A stretch of 64,000 nucleotides of DNA from Cymbidium sinense (lineage: Eukaryota > Streptophyta > Magnoliopsida > Asparagales > Orchidaceae): NCBI GenBank assembly GCA_021442155.1, contig CM038214.1:21167808-21231807 (forward strand), read 5' to 3'. The position numbers and the translations under genes are program-made. The notes below the pieces were generated by a model that ran no database searches, was not told the origin of the DNA, and worked only from the letters and a program-made list of their open reading frames with translations. Position 1 is the stretch's first letter. The number at the start of each line of letters is the position of its first letter. Shown one piece after another: positions 24,405 to 36,560 of this stretch.

Positions 24405-25816
24405 GTTTTAGTTTATCATTAGTTTTTATTAGTTTTAGTTTTATTATTATTATTAGTTATTATTATTATTTATTTGTTGGGATTGATTATTATTGTTATT
24501 ATTATAATTATTATTAGTTTATGGGGTTTTTTTATTAGTTTATTATATTGTTTTGGGTTTAGTTAGTTATTATTATTAGCTTTAGTTATTAGTTTTTTTA
24601 TTAGTTTTATTGGTTGGTTAGTTATAATTAGTTTTTAATTATTAATTTTTTAGTTACTATTATTTAGTTATTAGTTATTGGTTTAGGTATTAGTTTGTTA
24701 GTTTTAGTTATTAGGTTTATTATTATAATTAGTTTTTAGTTTAGTTAGTTTATAATTTAGTTATTATGGTTTTATTAGGTTATTATTAGTTATTAGTTTA
24801 GTTTGTTTATTTATTATTTATTATTATTGTTATTTATTATTAGTTTTATTAGTTTATTATTAGTTATTATTTTATTATTACTTTTAGATTTATTATTATT
24901 ATTATTAATTATTATGTTTAGTTAGTTTAGTTTTATTCGTTTTATTATTATTTTTAGGTTATTGTTAGGTTTAGTTTTATTTATATTTAGTTATTGTTAG
25001 TTTATTATTAGTTTATTTATTATTTATTTGTTAATTTTAGTTTTATTTATTAGTTTAGTTTATTAGTTAGTTAATTTTATTAGTTTTATTAGTTTTAGTT
25101 TAGTTTAGGGGTTTAGTGGTTTATTAGTTTAGTTTTTAGTTTTTAGTTTTAGTTTAGTTTATTATTATTAGTTATTAGTTTATTAGTTTATTTTTTATTT
25201 ATTTTATTAGTTTATTATTACAGGTTTAGGTTTTTAGTTAAATTTATTAGTTTATTAGTTTTATTTTATTAATTATTAGTTTAGGCAATTTTAGTTAGTT
25301 ATTAGCTTTTAGTTTTTTAGTTTATTATTTAGTTATTATTAGTTTGTTTATTTATTTTTTATTATTAGTTTTAGTTATTTGTTTATTATTATTAGTTATT
25401 ATTAGTTTTTAATAGTTTGGTTTTGTTTAATTTAGTGTTTAGGTTTAGTTATTAGTTAGTTATTTAGTTAGTTATTTATTAGTTTTAGTTAATTTTAGTT
25501 TAGTTTATGGTTTAGGTTTAGTTAGTTTTATTAGTTATTAGGTTTAGTTTATTAGGGGTTAGGTTTTATTTTGTTAGGTTTAGTTATCAATTTTATTAGT
25601 TTAGGGTTTAGGTTTTTATTAGTTTAGATTAGATTAGTTAGTTAGTTTAGTTTTAGTTATTAGGTTTAGTTTATTAGTTAGTTTAGTTAGTTTTTATTTA
25701 GGGTTTAGGTTTATTAGGGATTATTAGTTAGTTTTATTAGTTTTTTATTACTATTATTATTAGTTATTAGTTTAGTTTATTTATTAGTTTATTAGTTTAT
25801 TAGTTATTAGTTATAG

Positions 25817-25884
<68 letters not shown>

Positions 25885-26179
25885 GTTATTATTATTATTA
25901 TTATTAGTTTATTAGTTTATTATTTATTTAGGTTTTAGTTTATTTTTATTTAGTTAGTTAGTTTAGTTAGTTATTATTACTTTATTAGGTTTATTTAGTT
26001 ATTATTAGTTTTAGTTTACTTTATAGGTTTAATTAATTAGTTTTGGTTATTATGTTTATTATTAGTTTTATTATTAGGGTTTAGGTTTATTAATTTTTTT
26101 AGTTTAGTTGGTTATTAACTTTAGTTTATGGTTTAGTTATTAGTTTAGTTTATGGGTTTAGTTTTTATTATTAGTTTAG

Positions 26180-26228
<49 letters not shown>

Positions 26229-26537
26229 GTTTAGTTTAGGTTAATTATTATGTTTATTATTAGTTTATGTTTGTTTGTTTAGTTTAGTTTTAGTTTATTA
26301 TTTATTAGTTTATTTTTTAGTTTTATTATTAGTTTAGTTATTAGTTTATTATTAGTTTTTTTATTAGTTTAGTTTTATTGGTTTTGTTTAATTAGGTTTA
26401 TTTAGGTTTTAATGTTATTAGGTTTATTATTATTAAGGTTTATTAGTTGGTTTGTTTATTAGTTATTATTAGTTTTTACTTATTATTTTAGTTATTATTA
26501 TTATGTTATTAGTTTATTAGTTTTTATTACTTTACTA

Positions 26538-26595
<58 letters not shown>

Positions 26596-27785
26596 GTTTA
26601 GTTTAGGTTAATTATTAGGTTTATTATTAGTTTATGTTTGTTTAGTTTTAGTTTTAGTTTGTTATTTATTAGTTTATTTTTAGTTTTATTATTAGTTTAA
26701 TTATTAGTTTATTATTAGTTTTATTAGTTTAGTTTTATTAGGTTTATTTAGGTTTTAATGTTATTAGGTTTATTATTATTAAGGTTTATTAGTTAGTTTA
26801 GCTATTATTAGTTATTATTAGTTTTTTACTTATTATTTTAGTTATTATTATTATGTTATTAGTTTATTAGTTTTTATTAGTTTACTAGATATTATTATTA
26901 TTAGTTTTAGTTTTATTATGGGTTTAGTTTAGTTTTTATTAGTTATTATTATTAGTTTTATTTAGTTTATTAGTTTTAGTTTAGTTAGTAATTTATTAGT
27001 TTAGTTAGTTTCTTTAATATTTAGGTTTTAGTAGGTTTTTATTATCATTTATTAGTTATTATTATTAGATGTTAGTTTAGTTATTATTAGGTTGTAGTTA
27101 GTTTATTATTAGTTAGTTAATTATTAGTTAATTCTTATTAGTTTATTAGTTTATTATTATTTATTAGTTTAGTTATTATTATTTAGCTATTAGTTTATTA
27201 TTAGTTTAGTTAGTTTTAGGTTTTTTAGTTATTAGTTTATTAGTTTAGTTAATTATTAACTATTTAGTTATTTAGTTATTATTAGTTTTATTAGTTAGTT
27301 TTTTTTTATTAGTTTAGTTTTTTTTTAGTTTTGGTTTATTTGTTAGTTTTAGTTTTTTATTTAGTTATTAGTTATTATTTATTATAATAATTAGTTATTA
27401 TTAGTTTTATTAGGTTTATTTAATTATTATTAGTTTTATTTTGGGTTTTAATTATTATTTATTTTATTAGTTGGTTTATTAGGTTTATAGTTTTTTATAT
27501 AAAAAAAATAATTATTATTTACTTATTAGTTTATTTATTTATTTATTTATTAGTTTATTAGTTAATTTTTTAGTTTTAAGTTTATTATTAGTTTATTATT
27601 AATTATTAGTTTAGTTTATTATTAGTTAGTTTGGTTAATATTAATTATTATTTAGTTATTCAGTTTTTAGTTTATTAGTTTAGTTAGTTAGTTATTAGTT
27701 GGGGTTTAGTTTAGTTAGTTGGTTTAGTTTATGTGTTTAATTATTAGTTTATTATTCATTTATTAGGTTTAGTTATTATTATTAA
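22860..27785. repeat. TTA / TTAG low-complexity array
   Basis: Almost 5 kb consist of mixtures of TTA, TTAG, TTTAG and TTTATTAG words, with very little C on the plus strand. Longer pure (TTA)n runs sit near 23,490-23,535, 24,128-24,172, 24,367-24,408, 25,817-25,882, 26,182-26,228 and 26,537-26,594. The right side grades into TTTAGGG-type repeats, and GTTTAGGTTTA words occur throughout. The array may therefore derive from telomere-like DNA by loss of G and expansion of TTA. No genes. Confidence 0.9.
26182..26900. repeat. Tandem duplication of ~366 bp inside the TTA array
   Basis: A block starting in a (TTA)n run and continuing TTAGTTTAGTTTAGGTTAA, then GGTTTTAATGTTATTAGG and TATGTTATTAGTTTATTAG, occurs at about 26,182-26,535 and again at about 26,536-26,900. 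The two copies differ by only scattered substitutions and short indels. They are far more similar to each other than neighbouring DNA is, indicating a recent duplication. Confidence 0.85.
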
Positions 27786-27983
27786 TTTTAGTTAGATTTT
27801 ATTAGGGTTTAGGTTTTAGGGTTTTAGGTTTTAGGGTTTAAGGGGTTTAGGGTTTAGGGTTTAAGGGTTTTGGGTTTAGGGTTTTTTAAGCATTTAGGGT
27901 TTAGGGTTTATGGTTTAGGTGGTCTATCATTCAAGTTTTAGTTTAGGGTTTAGGGTGGGTTTTTTATTTTATTTATTTTTTAT

Positions 27984-28400
27984 AGAGAACAAATTCAGAT
28001 GCAATAGTTCTTCTTTTCAATTTCATCAACCAAGTAACACACCAAGTTTTCTAATACACATGCGATGACATAGATAAAAAATGAGCATAAATCAATAAAC
28101 CTAGATAACTTCGAACTCACTAAAGACATAGTTCCATAGCGACATATTAATCATTCTTGGTGTCTCCGTTCCACCAAACCACCATGACTATTCTATTGGG
28201 ATCTACTTATCTATCCCGATCGTCCCTCACCACCCCACGGATGTAACCTCCATTGATCCTCCCACCTCCACAAATTGCTCACCACCACTCCATCCACCAC
28301 CACCTAGATCCCCACCACCACTACGATAATCACCTCCTCTTGCCTCCACCGGATCTAATTGAGCTTGATGGTGATGTTCATCAAGGTTCTACCCATTCTT
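27984..28400 (-). pseudogene. Glycine-rich RNA-binding protein gene fragment, block A
   Basis: Read on the minus strand from 28,400, this begins next to telomere-like DNA with codons for N-G-x-N-L-D, then N-I-T-I after a 3-base loss, then a GCTCAA..AGATCCGG stretch matching the N-E-A-Q-S-R-S part of plant glycine-rich RNA-binding proteins. A Gly-rich run with DYRSGGGD and LGGGGWSGG follows. Stops and shifts break it. The remaining ~200 bp resembles a 3' untranslated region and ends in an A-rich stretch at the junction with telomere-like DNA. The first part of the RNA-recognition motif is absent. It is one of six related blocks. Confidence 0.72.
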
Positions 28401-30404
28401 AGGGTTTAGGTATATTATGTTTTAGGGTTTAGGTTTATTAGGTTTATTTTTTAATTTATTTAGTTACTTTAGGTTTAGGTTTAGGGTTAGCATTTAGGGT
28501 TTAGGATTTAGAGTTTAGGAATTAGGATTTTAGGGTTTATACTTTTAGGGTTTAGGGTTTAGGTTAGGGTTTTAGGGTTTAGGTTTTAGGGTTTAAGGTT
28601 TTAGTTTGGGGTTTAGGGTTAGGGTTTAGGGTTTAGTTTGTATTTAGTGTTTATACTTTAGGTTTGAGTATTTTGAGGTTTAAGGTTTAGGGTTTAAGGT
28701 TTGTTTAAGTTAGGGTTTTAGGGTTTAGTTTTAAGGTTAAGTTTTGGGGTTTTAGTTTTAGGTTTAGGTTAGTTTAGGGTTAAGTTTATGTTTTAGGGTT
28801 TAGGATTTAGGGTATAGGGTTTAAGGTATAGGGTTAGGGTTAAGAGTTAGGGTTTAGGGTTTAGGGTTTAAGGTTTAAGGTTTAGTGTTCAGAATTTTTT
28901 TAGATTTAGGGTTTAGAGTTTTAGGGTTGTAGGTTTAGGGTTGTTTAGTGTTAATTTAAGGGTTTAGGTTTTAAAATAAATTTAGGTTGAGTTTACTTAA
29001 TTTATTTAACTTATTTTATTTATTTTAGTTTTATTTTTTTCATTTAATTTAATTTTATTTTACATTTAAGTTTAGGTTTTGGTTTTAGTTTTGGTTTTAC
29101 TTTATGTTTTTATTTTATTTTATTTTTTATTTTATTTTGGTTTAAGTTTTTATTTATTTTATTTTATTTTAGGTTTTAGTTTAGGTTTAGGTTTTTAGGT
29201 TTTAGGGTTTAGGGTTTAGGGTTTAGGGTTTGGGGTTTAGGGTTTAGGGTGTAGGGTTTGTGGTTTATGGTTTATGGTTTAGGGTTTAGGGTTTAGGGTT
29301 TAGGGTTTAGGGTTTTGGTTTAGGATTTTGGGTTTAGGGTTTAGGTTTAGGGTTTTAAGGTTTAGGGTTTAGGGTTTAGGTTGTAGGTTTAAGATTGGTT
29401 TAGGGTTAGTTTTAGGGTTTAGGGTTTAGTGTTAATTTTTCTTTTAGTTTTATAAAAAATTATTATTATATAAATTAAAGCTGTAGGTTTAGGTTTATTT
29501 ATTAGTTTTTTTTTATTTTTTTTAGTTTTTTTTTAGTTTATTTTATTTATTTTAGGTTTATTTATTTTAGTTTAGGTTTTGTATTATAGTTTATTTTTTA
29601 GGTTTAAGTATAGGTTTAAGTTTATTTTTTAGTTTTGTATTATTTTTATTTTATATTTTAGGTTTAGGTTATATTTTTTATTTTTAGAGGTTAAGGTTTT
29701 TATTTTATTTTTTAGATTTAGGTTTTAGGTAGGATTATTTCTAGTTTTATTTTTCAGTTTAGGTTTAGGTATATTTTAAGTTTATTTATTTTATTTAGAG
29801 TTTTTGTTTAGGTTTAGGTTTAGTTTATTTTAGGATTAGGTTTAGGTTTCTTTTAGTTTAGGGTTTATATTTTATTTTTAGATTTATCTTTCTAGGTTTA
29901 GGTTTTATTTAGTTTTATTTTATTTTATTTTAGTTTTTTTATTTTTATTTTAGGTTTAGTTTTATTTAATTTAGGTTTTCTTTTTTATTTTATTTATGTT
30001 TTTATTTATTTTATTTTATTTTAGTTTTAATTTTTTTTATTTTATTTATTTTAGATTTAGGTATAAGTTTAGGTTTTAGTTGATGTTTTTATTTAATTTA
30101 TTTTTATTTTTTGGTTTAGGCTTTTTTATTTATTTTAATTTTTATATTTTATTTAATTTAGGTTTAGGTTTTTTGCTTTTTAGGGTTTAGGGTTAGTTGA
30201 GAGTTTAGGGTTTAGGGTTTGGGTTTTAGGGTTTAGGGATTAGGGTTTATGGTTTTAGGGTTTAGGGTTTAGGGTTTAGGATTTAGGGTTTAAGGGTTTA
30301 GGGTTTCTAGGGTTTAGGGTTTAGGATTTAGGGTTTAGGGTTTAAGTTTTAGGTTTAGGGTTTAGGTTTTAGTTTAGGGTTTAGGATTTTTGGTTTATTT
30401 TTAA

Positions 30405-30844
30405 TAGAGAATAAATTCATATTCAACATTTCTTCTTTTTGATTTCATCAACCAAGTAACATACCATGTTCTCTAAGACATAAGCGATGAGATACATAAA
30501 AAAATGAGCAGCATCAGAAAACTCTAGATAACTAGAACCATCTCTCTTGTAAAGACTTTGTTCCATAGCGATGGTCAGTTGGTGGTGCTTCAATTTCTCT
30601 ACTTCCCATCAAAACCACCCTCTTGAGTAGTGGGATCACCATCATATCCACGATCTCATCACCCACACCACGTGTAACCACTGCTCCTCCACCTCCATAA
30701 CCACCACTTTCAGACCACCGATTCCATATGCACCGGCACCTCGGATCCCCACCACTGATGATGCTTACCACCTCGCCTTTGCCTCCTGCGGATCTAGACT
30801 TTGCACGGTAGGCGAGGATGTTCTAGTCAAGGTTACCCATTCTT
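30405..30844 (-). pseudogene. Glycine-rich RNA-binding protein gene fragment, block B
   Basis: Same structure and orientation as the block at 27,984-28,400, about 2.4 kb away. The minus strand starts at AATGGGTAACCTTGA (N-G-stop-x-L-D region) and continues through a damaged RNP-end. It has an open frame of 79 codons (30,771-30,532) containing SGGYGGGGAVVTRGVGDE. The GGYGGGG tract corresponds to the Gly-rich tail in the block at 57,570-58,030. The 3' part again ends A-rich at telomere-like DNA. The open frame is a decayed remnant, not a gene. Confidence 0.7.
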
Positions 30845-32454
30845 AAGGTTTAGATATTTTAGTTTTATGGTTTAGGTTAAATTTTTAATTTATTTGGTTA
30901 CTTTAGGTTTAGGTTTAGGGTTTTGGGTTTTCAGTTTAGGCTTTAGGGTTTAAAGTTAGGGTTTAGGGTTTAGCATTTAGGGTTTATGATTTAGGGTTTA
31001 TGATTTTAGGGTTTATGCTTTTAGAGTATAGGGTTTAGTGTTAGGGTTTAGGATTTAGGGTTTAGGGTTTAGGGCATAGGGTTTAGGGTTTAGGGTTTAA
31101 GGTTTTGGGTTTCATTTTTTTAGGGTTTAAAGTTTAGGGTTTATAGTTTAGGGTTTATAATTTTTAGAGTTTAGGGTTTAGGCTTTAGGGTTAATTTAGG
31201 TTTTTATTTAGTTTATTTTAGTTTAGTTTTTATTTTTTATTTTATTTTATTTTTTAGTTTAGGTTTATGTTTAGGTTTTAGTTTAGGTTTTTATTTTATT
31301 TTGAATTAGGCTTATTTATTTATTTTATTTTTAGGTTTTATTTTGTTTAGGTTTAGATTTTTATGTTTTTAGGGTTTAGGGTTTAGGTTTTAAGGATTAG
31401 GGTTCAGGGTTTGGGGTTTAGGATTTAGGATTTAGGATTTAGAGTTATAGGTTTTAGGGTTTAGGGTTTGGGGTTTAGGGTTTAGGGTTTAGGGTGTTGG
31501 GTTTTAGGGTTTAGGGTTAGTTTTAGGGTTAGGTCTTTTTTTAAATAAAGTAAACTCGTAGGTTTAGGTTTATTTAGTTTATTATTTTATTTTAGTTTTT
31601 TATTTTTATTTTGGTTTTCTTAGTTTAATTTATTTATTTCAGTTCAGGTTTTTTTATTTTAGTTTATTCTTTAGGTTTAGGTTTAGATTTAGGTTTATTT
31701 TCTAGTTTAGTTTTATTTTTAGTTTATTTTTTTAGTTTAGGTTTTATTTTTATATTTTGTTTAGGTTTAGGTTTTTATTTAATTTTCTTATTTAGGTCTT
31801 AGGTTTTATTTTGGTTTATTTTATGTTTTATTTTTTAGTTTAGGTTTAAGTTTATTTTAGTTTATTTTCTTTTATTTAGTTTAGGTTAAGGTTTAGGTGT
31901 AGTTTATTTTAGGTTTAGGTTTAGGTTTTATTTATTTTCATTTTGTTTATTTTAGTTTAGGTTTAGGTTTATTTTATTTTTAATTTAGTGTTTTTTTTTC
32001 TAGCATTTAAGTTTTTATTTAATTTTTATTTTAGGTTTAGTTTCTATTTTAGTTAGTTTCATTTATTTATTTTAGTTTAGTTTAGGTTTTTATTTATTTT
32101 ATTTTAGTTTAATTTTTATTTTTTATTTTATTTTATTTTTAGGTTTAGGTTTAGGTTTTAGTTTATATTTTTATTTTATTTTTGGTTTAGGTTTGTTTAT
32201 TTATTTATTTTTTTAGGTTTTATTTAGTTTAAGTTTAGGTTTTTAGCTTTTTAGGGTTTAGGGTTTAGGGTTTAGGGTTTAGTTTAGGGTTTAGGGTTTG
32301 AGGTTAAGTGTTTAGGGTTTAGTGTTTAGGGTTTAGGGTCTTAGGGTTTAAGGTTTAAGGTTTAGGTTTAGGGTTTAGGGTTTAGTGTTTAGCATTTAGT
32401 TTTAGTTTAGTGTTGGGTTTTAGTTTAGGGTTTAGGGTTTTGTATTTTTTTAAT

Positions 32455-32801
32455 AAAAAACAATTTCAACATCTCTTCTTTTGATTTAAATCACCCAAGT
32501 AACACACCAAGTTTTCTAAGACGGTGACATAGATAAAAAATGAGCATAGATAAAATCAAAGTTCTAGATAACTAGAAACGTCTCTTATGAAGACAGTTCC
32601 ATAAGCACCAAATGGAATGACCATTCTTGATTTCTTGGTTCTCATACACCATTAGAAATCCATCATCATATCCAGATCTCTCCCTTCACACCACCCCACT
32701 CCATGCTCCTCTCCATAACACCCTTCTAACCATGACCTCCATATCCAGCCAGATCAAGACTTGCTTTGGTTGGCATGATGTTCACATCAAGGTTTTATTC
32801 T
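32455..32801 (-). pseudogene. Glycine-rich RNA-binding protein gene fragment, block C (shortened)
   Basis: This is the shortest of the four block copies that keep both ends. The minus strand starts at the same junction phrase (AATAAAACCTTGATGTGAAC, that is x-x-N-L-D-V-N) and lacks most of the Gly-coding tract through deletions. The 3' part (CACCAAGTTTTCTAAGAC on the plus strand, near 32,505) is well kept and matches the other blocks. Orientation is the same. Confidence 0.65.
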
Positions 32802-34908
32802 TAGGGTTTATGTTTAGGTTTAGGTTTATTAGGGTTTAAGGTTTATTTTTTTAAATTATTTAGTTACTTTAGGTTTAGGTTTAGGGTTTGGGGTTTAATG
32901 TTTAGGGTTTAGGGTTAGGGTTTAGGGTTTATGGTTTAGGGTTTAGGGTTTAGGGTTTAGGATTTATGGTTTAGGGTTTGGAGTTTATTTTTTAAAATTA
33001 AGTAAACCTAGAGGTTTAGGTTTATCTAGTAAATTTAGTTTATTTTTTATTTATTTTAGTTTACTTTATTTTTTATTTTTATTTAGGTTTATTTTTTATA
33101 TTTATTTAGTTTAGTTTATTTATTTTAGGTTTATTTATTTTAGTTTAGGTTTTTTATTTTAGTTTATTTTAGGTTTAGGTTTAGGTTTAGGTTTAGTTGA
33201 GTTATTTTTATTTTTTTTTTTTTTAGGTTTAGGTTTTATTTTCTATTTTCAGGATTAGGTTTAGGTTTTAATTTTATTTTTTTAGGTTTATGTTTTAGGT
33301 TTTTATTTTAGGTTTATTTTTAGTTATTTAATTTTATTTAGTTTAGGTTTAGGTTTAGGTTTTATTTATTTTAGTTTAGTTTATTTTAGGTTTAGGTTTT
33401 TTATTATTATTTTAGATTTAGGTTTTTTTTTAGTTTAGGGTTTAGGTTTTATTTTTTAATTATTTTTTGGTCTTTTTTAGATTTATATATTTATTTAGTT
33501 TTTATTTTATTTTATTTTAGGCATATTTTATTTTTATTTTATGTTTAGTTTTTATTTTATTTAGGTTTTTTATTCTTAGGTTTATTTTATTTTTAGTCTA
33601 GTTTAGTTTTATCTATTTATTTTAGTTTATTTTATTTTATTTATTTTTAGGTTTAGGTTTAGGTTTTAAATTAAGTTTTTATTTTATTATATTTAGGACT
33701 AAGTTTTTTCATTTAATTTATTTTTATGTTTTTTTTTTTTAGTTTAGGGTTAGGTTTTTATGTTTTTAGGTTTTAGGTTTTTGGGTTTTTAGGTTTTTAT
33801 GGTTTAGGGTTTAGGGTTTAGGGTTTACAGTTTTATTGTTTAGGTTTTACGGTTTAGGGTTTAAGGTTTAGGGTTAGTGTTTTTAATTTATTTTATTTTG
33901 ATTTATTTATTATTTATTATTTTAAAATTAAGTAAATTTGGAGGTTTAGGTTTATTTAGTTTATTTTTTTATTTTAGTTTATTTTAATTATAATTTCTAT
34001 TTAGGTTTATTTTATTTAGTTTAGTTTATTTATTTATGCTTATTTAATTTAGCTTTTTTATTTTAGTTTATTTTTTTAGGTTTAGGTTTTTTTTAGTTTA
34101 GTTTTATTTTATTTTATTTTTTTTAGGTTTAGGTTTTTTTTTTTTTAGGTTTAGGTTTAGGTTTTATTTTATATTTTTAGGTTTAGGTTTTAGGTATTTA
34201 TTTTATTTTTATTTTTGGGTTTTATTTTTTATTTTTTATTTAAGTTTAGGTTTATTTTTAGTTTATTTTATTTTATTTAGTTTAGTTTAGGTTTAATTTA
34301 TTTTAAGTTTAAGTTTAGGTTTTATTTATTTTTGTTTAGTTTACTTTAGTTTAGGTTTAGGTTTATTTTATTTTTAGTTTAGAGTTTTGGTTCTTTTTTT
34401 TTCAAGTTTAGGTTTTTATTTAGTTATTATTTTATTTTATTTTTATTATAGGTTTAGTTTTTATTTTTTAGGTTTTATTTTTTAGTTTAGTTTAGGTTTT
34501 TATTTATTTTATCTTTGTTTAGTTTTTTTTTAGTTTTATTTTCTTTTTAGGTTTAGGTTTAGGGTTTAGTTAATGTTTTTATTTTATTTTTTTTAGGTTT
34601 TTTTTATTTTCTTTTAGGTTTTATTTAGTTTAGGTTTGATATTTAGCTTTTTTAGTGTTTAGGGTTTATATTTTTTTTTGGGTTTAGGGTTTAGGGTTTA
34701 GTTTAGGGTTTAGGGTTTAGGTTTTAGGGTTTGGGGATTAGAGTTTATGGTTATAGGGTTTAGGGTTTAGGGTTTAGGGTTTAGTGTTTAGGTTTAGGGT
34801 ATAGGGTTTTGAGATTTTAGGGTTTTGGGTTTAGGTTTTAGGGTTTATATTTCAGGTTTACGATTCAGGTTTTAGTTTAGGGTTTTGGATTTTTGGTTTT
34901 ATTTTTTA

Positions 34909-35334
34909 ACAGAGAACAAATTTAGATTCAACATTTCTTCTTTTTGATTTCATCAACTAAGTAATAGACCATGTTTTCTAAAACAGATGATAGATAAAAT
35001 GAGCACCCATAGAGCAAATCAAAACTTTAGAACCATCTCTTCACAGTTCCATAACAGTAGATAGGATTGGCCATGCTTCAGTTTCTCCAGCTCCCATCAG
35101 AACCACCTAGGGCTCTCATTGCAGGATCCACCATCATATCCCGATCTCTCCCTCCCCACCATGGTTTTAACCTCCCTGCTCTTCCACCACCTAACCACCC
35201 TTTGTTTGACCACCACCTCCATCCAGGCACCTCCAGATCCCCAACAGCAATAACCTCCACCTCCACCTTCACCTCCATTGCAGATTTAGGTGAGCCTTGT
35301 TGGCGATGTTCACGCCATCAAGGTTACCTTTTCT
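34909..35334 (-). pseudogene. Glycine-rich RNA-binding protein gene fragment, block D
   Basis: From 35,334 on the minus strand the codons give N-L-D-G-V-N-I-A-N-K-A-H-L-N-L, aligning with N-L-D-G-R-N-I-T-V-N-E-A-Q-S-R of plant glycine-rich RNA-binding proteins. A GGA/GGT-rich stretch follows, broken by a stop. Open frames of 66 codons (minus) and 99 codons (plus) across this block are shadows of the GGN/CCN-rich tract. The 3' untranslated-like part and A-rich end match the other blocks. Confidence 0.72.
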
Positions 35335-36507
35335 TAGGGTTTAGGTTTAGGTTTATTAGGTTTTAGGATTTAGATTTATTTTGTAATTTATTTAGTTACT
35401 TTAAGTTTAGGTTTATGGTTTGGGGTTTAGGGATTAGGGTTTAAGGTTTCGAATTTAGGGTTTAGGGTTTAGAGTTTAGGGTATAAGATTTTAGGGTTTA
35501 TGCTTTTAGGGTTTAGTGTTTAGGGTTGTGGTTTATGGTTTAGGGTTTAGGGTTTTTTAGGGTTTAGGGTTTAGGTTTGTAGGTTTAGGGTTTAGGTTTT
35601 AAGGTTTAGGATTTAGGGTTTATGGTTTTTTTTAAATTAAGTAAACGGGTATGTTTTGGTTTATTTAGTTTATTTTATTTTTAATTTTTTAGGTTTTTTT
35701 ATTTTCTTTAGTTTATTTATTTTAGGTTTATTTATTTATTTTAGGTTTCTTACTTTAGTTTATTTTTTTAGGTTTAGGTTTATTTTATAGTTGAGCTTTA
35801 TTTTTATTTTATTTTTTAGGTTTAGGTTTTTTTACTTTTAGGTTTAAGTTTAGGTTTTTATTTTATTTTAGTTTTAGGTTTAATTTAGGTTTTTTTAGGT
35901 TTTTAGGTTTAGGTTTTTTTTATTTTATTTTATTTTATTTTTTTTTTGAGGTTAGGTTTACTTTATTTTAGGTTTAGGTTTAAGTTTAGTTTATTTTATT
36001 TATGTTTTATTTTAAGGTTTTTTTTTAGTTTAGGGTTTAGGTTTTTTAATTTATTTTTAGATTTATTTTGTAGGTTTAGGTTTTATTTAGTTTTATTTTT
36101 TATTTTATTTTATGTTATTTTATTTTATTTTACCTTTAGTTTTATTTTTTTTAGGTTTTTTTTTTAGATTTATTTTATTTTTTTAGTTTAGTTTAGGTTT
36201 TATTTATTTTATTTTAGTTTAATTTTATTTTTTATATTATTTTATTTTAAGTTTTAGTTTATTTATTTTATTTAATTTATTTATTTCATTTAGGTTTAGG
36301 TTTTTTTATATATATTTTATTTTAGGTTTTATATAGTTTAGGTTTAGGCTTTGAGGGTTTTAGGGTTTAGGGTTTAGAATTTAGGGTTTAGGGTTTAGGG
36401 TTTAGGATTTAGGGTTTGGGGTTTAAGGTTTAGGGTTTAGGTTTAGGGTTTACATTTTGGTTTAAGGTTCAGGTTTTAGTTTAGTGTTTAGGGTATTTGG
36501 TTTTTTT

Positions 36508-36560
36508 TAACAAAGAACAAATTGATTCAACATTTCATCTTTTGATTTCATCAAAGTAAC
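36508..36560 (-). pseudogene. Glycine-rich RNA-binding protein gene fragment, block E (only the 3' end)
   Basis: Only the terminal ~50 bp of the block remain (AAAGAACAAATTGATTCAAC, then TTTGATTTCATCAAAGTAAC on the plus strand). The sequence then changes to unrelated AT-rich DNA, so this marks the right edge of the telomere-like domain. It keeps the common orientation. Confidence 0.65.

Larger units (their letters stand above)
27786..36507 (+). repeat. Degenerate telomere-like (TTTAGGG) arrays organised in ~2.0-2.5-kb higher-order units
   Basis: TTTAGGG words, the plant telomere motif in G-rich orientation on the plus strand, alternate with decayed TTTAGG/TTTATTTTAGG tracts and with five copies of a gene-derived block. 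Clean runs lie near 29,195-29,330, 30,180-30,360, 31,060-31,110, 32,250-32,345, 32,880-32,960, 34,680-34,790 and 36,355-36,440. Two non-telomeric phrases recur at the same relative places. ATTTAGTTACTTTAGG follows the blocks (28,459, 30,890, 32,860, 35,389), and AA(A/T)TAAGTAAA followed by GGTTTAGGTTTATTTAG lies further on (31,548, 32,995, 33,935, 35,637). Whole units were thus multiplied rather than assembled independently. Confidence 0.88.

Noticed and set aside
35067..35366. 99-codon plus-strand frame rich in Pro and Ser
   Set aside because: It is the antisense shadow of the Gly-coding tract in GRP-like block D and ends in telomere-like DNA.
27786..36507. A true chromosome end (functional telomere)
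   Set aside because: The arrays are degenerate, interrupted by gene-derived blocks, and flanked on both sides by retrotransposon DNA within the window, so they are internal.
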